Source: Saccharum officinarum (lineage: Eukaryota > Streptophyta > Magnoliopsida > Poales > Poaceae). Taken from it: DNA of 64,000 bases. The translations under genes and the position numbers were made by a program. The notes below the pieces were generated by a model. The model was not told the DNA's origin, did no database searches, and saw only the letters and a program-made list of their open reading frames with translations. This document shows, one piece after another, positions 37,317 to 47,348 of this stretch. The stretch is taken from assembly GCA_020631735.1 (NCBI GenBank), contig CM036160.1, positions 111,396,680 to 111,460,679 of the forward strand, written 5' to 3'. Every line of letters begins with the position of its first letter. Within the stretch, counting starts at the first letter, position 1.

Positions 37317-39792
37317 TTCTCCCCCTTGATCTCAACTTATCATTTAACTTTAAACTTTGTTTTCCATTCCTTTCACTTTTATTTGTTCCATCACAAATCA
37401 GTGTATAGAGCATGCTTCATCGTCACGGTCAGTCGCCGATAGATTCAACAGCTACAATACACATCTCTGATCTGAAACAGATTCTTTAACTTTGGGCCCT
37501 TTATTGTCCGGAAATCATAGACTATACTATAAACCCATGTCGACTGTGTGTTCTCTGAACACACTGGGTGGTAAGTCTTTGGTAAGCGGATCCGAAAGCA
37601 CTTTCTTGTCACTTATATGTTCAATACCCTTTGGTATGATTCCGGACTTTCTCCTTTACAACGTATAACTTTAATGTCAATGTGTTTGGCAGCACACTTG
37701 ACTCGTTGTCATAGGAGCAAACTACTTAAATGGTTATTATTGTTGACAACCATTATCAATTCCGGGTTTAAGTTCCTTAACAATTTTGCCTGTCCCTCAG
37801 CCTCGTATCATGCTATATTATAACTTTACATCACTGATGATATTAGAACTGTTTCTTTTGGAGCTTTTCCACAATAAAACTCCATCTGCGAGTGTTAGCT
37901 ACTATGTGGGTTTCACTAAACATCTCGCCAAAATATAACATTTGTACCCACAACTACTTGAGAGTACTTGTTCTTTCCTTTTAGCATGAGGCCGATATTT
38001 TTTTAACTCCATTCCAGTGATCTATATCTGGACTGGACTTTTGCCAAAACAACCCGGATACGTAAACTGTGTCAGGGCAAGGTCTTATCTTTGTATTCAT
38101 TAAGCTTTCAACAGTTGAAGCATATAGGACGTCCATCTATAACAATCTTACATTGCTTTTTGGAACATTAAAGTTCTCAAAACTATTACCCTGACCATGA
38201 GAACAGGCGTTGGTTTACCCGCATAGGTACTTTATTTCTTTAGAAACTTTTCTTAGCATGCCTGTGCGATATTCCTAATACCCATTTTCTTCTATCTCGG
38301 TGAATTTCAATTCTTTTAACGAGATACATTTCACCGAGAATTTTCTTATTCAACCTTGAGGACAAGAACTTCTTCTCTTGCAGTAGATTGATATCACTAC
38401 TAACAACTAGGGTGTCATCCATACAGGATTAGAAAATAAATTTCCCATTCCAAAACTTTGTATAAACGTAATTGTCCTCTCATTCTCTTTAACCCAAAAT
38501 TTCTAATTGACTCTTCAACTTTAAATGCCACTGTCTAGAGATTTGCTCTAGTCCATAAGAGATTTCTACAGGTGGCATCCCATACGTTCTTTTCTTTTCA
38601 TGACAAAACCTCTGGATTGTGCCATGTAATTATTTTCATACAAATCCTATTGGGAAATGTTGTCTTTACTTTCATCTGATGTAACTCAGATCATGATGTG
38701 CCACTAGCCCTCATTGTAATCTATTCATTCGCTTCATGTAAAACTTTTGATTCAAGTTGCGCTCCACATCTTTACATATTTCCTTTGGAGTCACATTTTG
38801 TCTTGTAGACCCATTACGGCCTACTGTTTTGGCTCCTTAGGAATTTATTCTAGATCCCAAAGTATTATTGGTATTATCGATTTCATTTCACCTTTCTTTG
38901 CTTCTTGCCACTTGGACGAGTGAACGTCTCTCATGGCTTCTTCAAATTAGGTGGGATTACCCTCCATTTGAATTTCACTAATATAGACTTTATAATCGTC
39001 AGAAGTATCTGATTTTCTTATTCCTTGAGACTTTCTGGGGCCTTAGCTACTAGCATTTCTTGACCTTTATTGCCAAAAGACAATTGATTCTATAAGGTCC
39101 TGTGTAACAAGATCCTTATTTACATTATTCATCCTCCTTGCGGAGTTAGGTCTCTTTGTACCATGCTCCCCCAGATTGTCCCATCTTTAATTTTCTTATT
39201 TTGGGTTTAATCTGATAAAACTCATATGGTGCATTTAGCACCGCCTTTAAAACTCTAAACACGTCCAGTATAAATACTGGCTGACTATGCTATCTTTCTG
39301 TTGGAACTTTAAAAGGTCCATGAATTTAGCTATATCTTTACTTTAGGGGTATCGTTATTATGACCGTCTTACTCCCCGACGATCACATTCATCTTTTATA
39401 GATCACTTTAGTATGCATCGCATTGTCTGAATTATGGGGAAATATCTTTCTTAAAACTTTCTTAATTGATCTCACCTTTCTCCCCCTCGAAATGTGGTAT
39501 GAACTTTTCTACCACAATTTCAAAAACTATTCAGAACTCAAAACTATTCAGAACTCTTGTGAATGAGGAAGCTTTGATTACTTTCTTCATCCACATGATT
39601 ACATCATGCAAATGAAATTATTTCTTAATTCATTGGGAGTATTTTTTCCTCATTTCACTTCAAGAACTCAACAGAGTCTTTTATCATTAATACTTTCGCA
39701 AGTCACGCTTGCATGTCATTCTTATCTTGAGGTTCGTCTGTAACTTTCTGTTCTCCTTAAACTTATACTAGGATAGCATAAGAGCTACCCTA

Positions 39793-40015
39793 AACTTTTC
39801 TCCCTGTACGGGATACACTCAAAGCACATGAGTCATCACAACTTTCTCCCGCCATGCAGGATAAATACTATGTCAAATTTCTCCCACCATGCAGGATTGA
39901 TTAACATAAGTACTATGCCAACTTTACCCCGTCATGCGGGTATTTTCTTAAACTTTTCCCGTCATACGGGTACTATCACAAACTTTTTTTTCCCGCCATG
40001 CGAGATAATTTTCTT
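39793..40015. repeat. Diverged short tandem array with CCCG...CGGG mini-hairpins (inside copia element 2)
   Basis: About six units of 25-45 bp, each containing ACTTT then a core such as CCCGTCATGCGGG, CCCGTCATACGGG, CCCGCCATGCAGG or CCCTGTACGGG. Most cores can pair with themselves. Spacers often contain TACTATG. Confidence 0.7.
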
Positions 40016-40539
40016 GAAGGGACATAAATGTTAATATTGGCTCATATCCAATCAACAAATTTAGAAATAAATTCAAATACTCTTTAACACACATGCTTAA
40101 TCTGACGTTGGTCAAATTAAACATGCATGTCACTTATTACATTTCAAATCATGATGATTAAGTCTAAAATTATATTAGTTATTGCAACTCTTATCAAGAT
40201 AATAAAACTGAAAACTAAAACTTTTCATAAAGAGTACATAAAAGACATCTCTTAAACTAAGCTCTTATTGCTCTATTTCTTTCTTGGATCAATATCCTAG
40301 AATTCTTTCTTTTGAAGTCATTCTTTAAAGAGACCGCAGTCCCTTGCACAATGGTCTTTTTACTGCAAAAAATTGCACTTTTCATCTTCTGAGTCACAAG
40401 TACCCAGCTCATTTTCTTTTCACCCTTCAAGAATAAAGGCATGAAGTTATTTATCTGAAAAACATCATCAATAATGAGCATGAAAATAACCCTACATTGG
40501 TCTGGTTAAAGACATGCACATTAAACTTTTAAACTTTAA

Positions 40540-41110
40540 GTTCTATTCTATATCACCGTTGGGCAGAAATAGAACAAAACCATCAATCTTATACATCAAT
40601 TCCACATCACCGTTGGGCAGAAATGGAATTAATATATGAAAACTCAATTATCTTATAACCCTCTTCAAAATTAAATTCTAATTTTGAAGATCATCATCAT
40701 CATTGCAGCGGAAACATGAAAATCATTACATTTTGCTCGCTCTGGAGCATCTATTGTTTCTTATCTATTCTCTGAAAATTGATCACTTTGATGCAAAATT
40801 TATCAGAGATTTAAACTTTAAACATAAAACTCATATAATTATAATATTGTTATCATCAACGTTGGTCAGAAAATAACAATATCATAATTTTCTTTAAACT
40901 TAAACTCATAAATGAACTTATAATATTGTTATCATCAACGTTGGTCAGAAAATAACAATATTATAATTTATCTTAAGAATAAATGGACTATTCCTCCAAT
41001 TTTTTTTTTGGTTCCTACTTTAATTGGAGGATAAACTTTTCACCATTTACTGAATAACTATAACTGTTCTTCTCATTAAATTCTCCCGTTGGTTCGAATT
41101 TAATGAGAAG
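40540..41110. repeat. Row of seven stem-loops, five with a shared CGTTGG loop (inside copia element 2)
   Basis: Stems (left arm / right arm): 40540-40547/40568-40575; 40598-40604/40624-40630; 40662-40673/40679-40690; 40844-40853/40873-40882; 40918-40932/40952-40966; 40992-41001/41022-41031; 41069-41083/41096-41110. All arms are exact complements, up to 15 bp. Loops of the first, second, fourth and fifth contain ATCACCGTTGGGCAG or ATCAACGTTGGTCAG, and the last contains CCCGTTGG. The stems differ in sequence, except that the fourth and fifth share a core. GCAGCGGAAACAT occurs after the third and after the seventh. Position is near the 5' side of the element's minus-strand RNA. Confidence 0.85.
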
Positions 41111-41319
41111 ACAATGATCTTTGACTTTGCAGCGGAAACATTGAAAATAAAACTTTTAATTCCACTTTTCCAGAAACTTTTGAATACTATACTGTTCTCT
41201 AAACAAATTTATTGTTGGACAAAATTTGTACTGAGATTTGCTTCAAATTCTATTCAAATTCATGAAAAAATCAACAAAAACTGCTTCTGGAAAAAGGAAA
41301 AAACAATTAAAGCAAGCTT

Positions 41320-42342
41320 CCATTCATTTTTGGCCCAAGGCCATCTCGCAGGCGCAGCGGTCTTCGGGCCATGGCCTAGCAGGCGCTCGCCTTGGCCCAG
41401 CATGTGCCCCCAGCCGCAACAGCAGCTTGGCGCCTTGGCCCAGCATGCTTTGCTCGCAGCCCAGCTCACAATAGTCGGCCCACGGCCTGCTCTGTGGAGC
41501 ACGAGCGCTCGCTCCCCGCGCCCAGGCCGCAACCTGGGCCTGGGCCGGGAAAGCTGAGCCCCGCCTGGGCCACGAGCCAGCCCGATCTCCGCCAACCGTC
41601 GATGAAGATCGGACGGTCGTCCTCACTTTTCGGCTGAACAAAACGGGACGCCGGTCACTGCCCAAACCCTAGAGCACATACATTCTCGTTCTCTCCCTTT
41701 CTCTCTTTCTTCACCGCCGAGCACAGCACAACGGCGACGGCCTCCATCGCCGTGCGCCGGTGAGGAAAAGCGCCGCCGGAGCAAGTCCAACAGCCCTTCC
41801 TTTCTCTTCCCTTTCCTAGCTCTTCTTTCTTTACCCCCTTCCCTTCCTCTCTCAGCACACGGCGGCGCAGCTGCTACCGTCCGAGGCGGCCGGAGGAAAA
41901 GAAAGAGTGCCGGCGTCGCCGCGGAGCCTCTCGCCGGTGCGCGCGCTCGCCCAAGGCTGAGCGCGCCGCCGTCGAGCAGCTTCCGGGCGATGCCCTTTGC
42001 CCCCCGAGCCCGAGGCCCAGCGCCCCGCGGAGGCGAGGACTCGCCGGCCGGCAGCTCGGTTGGTTCTCTTCTTCCTTACCGCACGCCGGCAAAGGCTGCT
42101 GCGGTTGTTCCCTTCCTGCACGATGGCGGGATCTGTCCCGCACGACGGCGGTGGTGGCGTCGAGGTAAGCCACAGGTAGACCCCTCCCTCCACCAAACTT
42201 TCTTTGCCCTTCTAGGGTTAGGGTTTCGATTCGAGAGCCCACTGTTCTTCTTCTACCTCGAGATCAAGGTTATTTGCTCTTTCTCTTTCTTTCTATTTTC
42301 ACTCGTACTGGATCTACACAATTAGCCCGGCTCCGGTACCAT
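41320..42342. other. GC-rich leader of copia element 2
   Basis: This stretch between the hairpin row and the 5' LTR is far richer in GC than the rest of the element. 41320-41590 carries about ten GGCCCA/TGGGCC words; 41660-41720 has AAACCCTAG and a CT-rich run, looking like a + strand plant promoter and 5' UTR; 42162-42168 has GAG|GTAAG, a possible donor. It may be a captured host promoter or the element's own leader. I recognise no protein in it. Confidence 0.5.
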
Positions 42343-42750
42343 TGATAGAACTTTTAGGATCACTAGGGTGTAGATCGAGTGGTGAATACCGTTCTATTTA
42401 GTATGAACATGTGGCGATCTAGAACATCAGAGAGGAAGGAGAGGAGTTGTAGTGGACAGTGGTGCATACCTTCGGGCTTGACGGAGTTGGAGCAGCAGTG
42501 GGCGTCGCGGCGTGGAGCAGAGGCGGCGGTGGACTTCCCGTCGCTGGCAGGCGTCCCTCTTAGATCGGACTAGGGAGAGTGGGGTGCGGCGACGTTCAAC
42601 CTCGTGAAGTGAGCCTTGGCCCCCACCTTCTATATATAGCCTGCGCGACGGGGGCCCACCAGCCTTGTGTGGCTGAGCACCCCCGATCAGGAAGTGGTCA
42701 AAGGGTCCGAATTGGCCGTTGGGCCAATTCGGTTGAGATCTATTCCAACA
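42343..42750 (-). repeat. 5' LTR of copia element 2
   Basis: 408-bp copy of 36909-37316, followed by the TATGT duplication at 42751-42755. Confidence 0.9.
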
Positions 42751-42755
42751 TATGT

Positions 42756-43592
42756 AAGATCGGTCGGATGAGACAAGCAGTCAAAGTTCGTGAGATGATG
42801 GCCGAGAGGGGGTGTATGTGTAACTTGGTGACTTACAATTATCTGATCGGTGGATTCCTTAGGGTTCACAAGGTTAAGATGGCTATGAACTTAATGGATG
42901 AGCTGGCTAGTTCTGGATTGGAACCTGATTCATTCACCTATAGCATATTGATAAATGGCTTCAGCAAGATGTGGGAAGTTGACCGTGCGGAAAAGTTATT
43001 GCGTACAATGAGGCAACGTGGGATAAAAGCCGAGCTATTTCACTATATTCCTTTGCTTGCAGCTATGTGTCAACAGGGAATGATGGAGCAAGCTATGGTT
43101 CTGTTCAATGAAATGGATAAGAACTGCGGACTCGATGCTGTCGCATATAGCACAATGATCCATGGCGCTTGCAAATCAGGGGATACGAAAATGGTTAAAC
43201 AGTTGATTAAGGATATGCTTGTTGAGGGTCTGGCTCCTGATGCCGTGACATATTCAATGCTAATCAACATGTATGCAAAATTAGGAGACCTAGAAGAAGC
43301 TGAGAGGGTGCTTAAACAGATGACTGCAAGTGGCTTTGTGCCTGATGTTGCTGTATTTGATTCACTGATCAAAGGCTATAGCGCTGAAGGCCAGATAAAC
43401 AAGGTTCTGAAATTGATACATGAAATGAGAGCCAAGAATGTAGCTCTTGATCCAAAAATTATTTCTACCATCATCCGCCTCCCTCAACAGACACCGCTGC
43501 TCTGGTCTGCCACCACCGCCTCGGTCCCTTGCAGCCATCAGTCTTGCAATCAGCCCCACCATCCCTCACTCCCGTCCACCACTATCAAGTAG
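42756..43592 (+). pseudogene. P-class PPR protein gene, 3' half
   Basis: Directly after the right target duplication the PPR frame resumes (KIGRMRQAVKVREMMAERG) and runs about 278 codons to a stop. About seven more repeats: LVTYNYLIGGF, DSFTYSILINGFSKM, DAVAYSTMIHGACKSG, DAVTYSMLINMYAKLGD, DVAVFDSLIKGY. The last 25 residues after IISTIIRL are Pro/Ser-rich and non-repetitive. The join across the element is exact: the last codons before it (GLC) and the first after it (KIG) fit one repeat. Without the 5' half this piece has no own start; a frame open from the LTR (42579) would give a fusion. Confidence 0.88.
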
Positions 43593-46500
43593 ACTTGATC
43601 GGTCGTTGCCTTGTGAGTGCTTCTGCTGATCCTCCTGTAAAAAGTTAAATATGATTTCGTTAGACTCAGCTTGGCTGGTTCCTGCCCATGTATGCTTTTT
43701 TTACTGGCAATCCTGCACGAGGACTATCATTTTCCCTCTGGGCGTAGGCGTAATCACTTCAATCGATTTGTTTCCTTACAATGTTTATTCATACGCAATG
43801 CATCAAAATAATGCTATCACCAAAGACTCTGGTTTCTTGAACCATTCTGCAGTTATTGTTTCACTACTTGTATCTGTGTTTTTTTAATCTTTCTTGATTT
43901 ACCTGTTTCAAACTATCCGGCCATCTCAACCTATATAAGTTCTCCAAGGAATAGTAAATGGTTCTGTTGATGGAAATTGGAATTGAGAATACGTACTATT
44001 GACATATATAAGAATCTGTTTGCTGCTTGATGAACTGGGAAATAACTGAAAATTATTTGGACAGAGAGACCACAAATGGATCTGATCACAAATGTGACTA
44101 GCTTGCTAAGGAGAAACTGCTGAGGATGTACGACTAGTACGCTTCTTTTTTTTTTGATCGGTCAACGGGGGGAGAGAGTCCCCACCTGATTTCATTGATC
44201 ATGTGGCTCTTAAAGCCGGATAGTACACAAACATGTTTTTCAGACATAGCTTTGCGCACACATCGCGCTGCCTGATGAAATTGAAAAACCGAAAACACAA
44301 ACCAGAAAGCAAAGAACTCCCATGATAAGCATGTAGTTGTACACCAATCAACACCATCACCAGCGGCTGAGCTCCAGCGACCTCCACTCCCACGGCGACT
44401 GTGAAGCTTCGAGTCAATAGACAGACGACAGTCGTGATTACAATGTCTTTGGAGCACATCCAGGCCCCAGTTGACGCCCGCCAACGCCCATTACCAAGCC
44501 TTGGAGGGGAAAGGCGGCAGCGGTGGAAACCACCCGGCATTTGATATTCTGGCACCATCAAGTAATGGTGACATCCTCCAGCACATCCGGACCGGCATTT
44601 GATATTCTGGCACCATCAAGAAGTAATGGTGACATCCTCCAGCACATCCGGGCCCACGTACCAACATCCAACGCCATCCGCGGGGAGGACAATGGAGGGA
44701 GGGCCGGCAAAAGGGGGCGCGAGGAGATCCAAGAGAGGGGATCATGGTCTCGTTTCCGGCATTTGATGAGACAAGACAATCAAGGGCCATGGAGAATGGC
44801 AAAGCTAGGATACTGGCGGCGTAGTTGCTGGAAGAACCTGTGCAGAATCATCAGGGAGGGGGGATGGTTGGCCGACAGCATGGGGGGCAGCAAAGATCTC
44901 CCAAGCAAAGCCTTCAGGAAGGAAATGACATTGAAAGATGCCACCATTGCTTGTCCGGGATCACCGATTTAGGTTTTCACCTGGAGATCTCACGTCGCTG
45001 TTGGGTCCCTGCAGAGAAAACTCGGAGAAGGATGCAGGCGCGCTGCCCCACCGCCGGCATGCCCGCGGCCGAACTGCGCACCCCATCCTGCTTCGAGGAG
45101 AACAGTGAGGTGTCTTCCAAAATTCCGTAAGCTGAGGTACCTTCCATACTAGCAAGTTTTAGCTGTATTTACTTGGTAGAATACTGTTGCTTGAGCTGTT
45201 ATTGTTTAATTCACATTTACTACAAATATTGACCACTGCAAAAGCACAAATTCAGTCCTTTAACTAGCTGTTATTTTATTACAAAAACTAACTACATGTT
45301 TCATGTTATTTGACCTCTCCCATGCCCTTCTTTTATATACTGTTTCAGTGACTAGATTGGTTCATCATCAATATGACAAAATTAAATGACTTGATCATGC
45401 TGAAATTAGTAAGCGATTTCAATAAATCAATATTAAAGGACTTGATCTCACTCTCACAAAGTAATAAAATAAAATTTAATTTTGATCCTGAAATGAATTC
45501 AGTACATGACCGCTGAATGGTAACTCCATTCCACTTCTTTTTGTACCGTTCCAACTGTTCTTTTCTATGAAAATCAGATTGGGGAATCTAAGTGTTTATT
45601 ATTGACACATTAGGTTCTGTACATGATAAATATAAATAATGGCATGAAAGAGATTAAAGTTTATGGATAGTGGCGTTGTTTATAAATTGAGTTTTTAGTT
45701 GACATAGTGAATGGCATATAGAAAATTTTCCCTTTCATTTTTAGTTGGTACTGTATATGCGTCATGGCTGAATTTCTGCCATGTGATTCAGGCTTCCACT
45801 TCAACTAAAAACAACCAGCAACTGGTATGAGCTGCAGTTTTTTGAGGAACGGTAAAAGCTGGAGATCCATGGAAATCTGCTGCAAACGTCACAGGCAACA
45901 GAGTGGGGTTGACAGTTGAGGAGCAACTGCAAACAGCCGCTCCGGCTAGTCCTGACCGATGCCGGCCGCCACCAACCAGACGGTCACCTCTGGCCCTCGT
46001 TGAAGGTCGAGCTCCTCCCCGCAACTTTAACGCCGCTGGAGCACATGGAGATGGTGCGTAGTAGTGTTCAAAAGGGAAGGCAAGAAGCATGTAGTTCAGG
46101 GGTAGTATTGACAAAATTGATAGTCTCAGTGTCACGTGCCAAATGTGACATAATTCTACTTTAAGGCAACCGTTTTTGTTTTTGAGGACGTTCGTCGCGC
46201 CGCTCTCCGCGATGGCCGTGCACGCACACAGCACTGGCCGCGAGCTCGCGCACGTTCGCTGCGCCGCTCGCCGCATTCCATGTCCACGACGGCCGCCGCT
46301 CGCCATGCAGCCCGACGCAATGGCCTCGCGCGATCGCCGCATGCCGTGCCCACGATGGCCACCCGCTCGCTATCGCGTCGAGGCCGCCTCGTTGTGCTGC
46401 TTCCCTTCCTCGTTTTCCTCCGGTCCTCGAAGCTCCACCGTGTCGCCCCTATCGTGCTCACCCACCCAGGACGCGCTCCCGTTCCTGGACAACGGAGGTG

Positions 46501-46985
46501 CGAATTGCGGCGAGGCACAGGATGGCGGTGGTGGGCTGGAGGCGCGGTGCAGTAGGGCTGGAACGACACAGCGCGCGGTGCCGGAGGGCTGCAGCGGCAC
46601 AGCGCGGCGCGCGGTGTAGGACTTGGCCGCGATGGGGGCACAAGGTGCGTGAGGGCGGTGGGCGGTGGCGGCAGCGGCCCAGCGTGGGGGACTCAGTGTG
46701 AAAAGGCGAGGCAAGTTTTTTTAGCCGTCGGATGTTCCTTCGACGTCGGATACAGACCCGAAAGTTACGACGTGACTCGTTACCGAGTCTGAGTCCGGAA
46801 CACGCTGCTGAACCAGCCGTGACGGCGGTCACCCGTCGGCCACACGCTCGGACGACGGCGTCCAGGCGCCGCAGGCCGCTATAGCCCTACAGGAGCAGAC
46901 TACACGCTGGTCGGCGTGGTCGCGGGACATGGGAGCACGGGACCCGAGCGAGAGTGCGAGAGGCAGCTCCAACAATTGATTTTCA
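43593..46985. other. Intergenic between PPR and GEM-like genes; duplicated after the N gap
   Basis: 43691 onward recurs at 60111. 44143-44153 is a T-run followed by a block (about 44154-44530) that looks like the reverse-strand 3' end of a poly(A)-tailed retroelement. 45150-45780 is AT-rich with nothing recognised. 46156-46720 is strongly GC-rich with open frames on both strands but no known domain. Confidence 0.55.
44534..44651. repeat. Tandem repeat, two units of 58-60 bp
   Basis: Unit starts CCGGCATTTGATATTCTGG and ends CAGCACATCCGG; the second unit has an extra AAG. The same pair is at 60934-61051. Confidence 0.85.
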
Positions 46986-47231
46986 AGCTAACTTTAAGTA
47001 TTTTTTATATATATTTTAATAGAAAGGAGAGAAAAGCTAGATTGTATACATTTCAAAGGGGTTTTTTTTTCCATCTGTATACATTTCAAAGTTGTGCAAG
47101 AGTGTGACGTAAAAGCTATAGGAAAGAGCACGGGCGTTCCAAGTCAACTGGACGTCGGAGCGCCATCTGAGCTGGCGGTGTTGTTCCGCTACCTGGACGG
47201 CCCGATCCTCTCCTGCTCACGCGTCCGGATC

Positions 47232-47239
47232 CACGTGTC
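47232..47239 (+). promoter_or_regulatory. ABRE/G-box CACGTGTC before the GEM-like gene
   Basis: CACGTGTC about 110 bp before the start codon; the motif is the classic ABA-response core. GEM-like GRAM genes are often ABA-responsive, so a role is plausible but inferred. It could lie in the 5' UTR. Confidence 0.4.
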
Positions 47240-47348
47240 GCGCTCAGGCCCGTCGTCCTCGTCCCCCTCTCCCTCTGAGCAGTTTCCCCAGCGAGGCAGC
47301 GACCTTCCCCACCCGGTCACCCCTCCCCCATACCGACGCCAATCGCCC

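Larger units (their letters stand above)
36909..42750 (-). mobile_element. Ty1-copia-type LTR retrotransposon (element 2), decayed inside, in PPR gene
   Basis: 5.84-kb element with 408-bp LTRs (36909-37316 and 42343-42750) that I find about 99% identical (four differences by eye). Orientation is minus: inside the left LTR is a TTCTCCCCCTTG run, the complement of a GGGGGAGAA polypurine tract, and inside the right LTR is TGGTACCGGAGCC on the minus strand, a variant methionine-tRNA primer site. Minus-strand remnants of the polyprotein are visible: VDDTLVVSSD-like RT at 38240-38422, an AKHIDIKV-type RNase H motif near 37690 and ADPLTK near 37590, all with many frame breaks. The young LTRs with a decayed interior suggest a non-autonomous element moved by a partner. 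Confidence 0.9.

Noticed and set aside
39793..41110. CRISPR-like array
   Set aside because: Units are diverged, spacers are not of one size, the DNA is plant nuclear and lies inside a retrotransposon.
41852..42325. Host gene of about 110-120 codons inside copia element 2
   Set aside because: No recognised domain and competing frames on both strands; described only as a GC-rich leader.
44143..44530. A definite poly(A)-tailed LINE on the minus strand
   Set aside because: Only a T-run and a vaguely familiar 3' block are seen; no RT codons or target duplication, so it is mentioned but not called.
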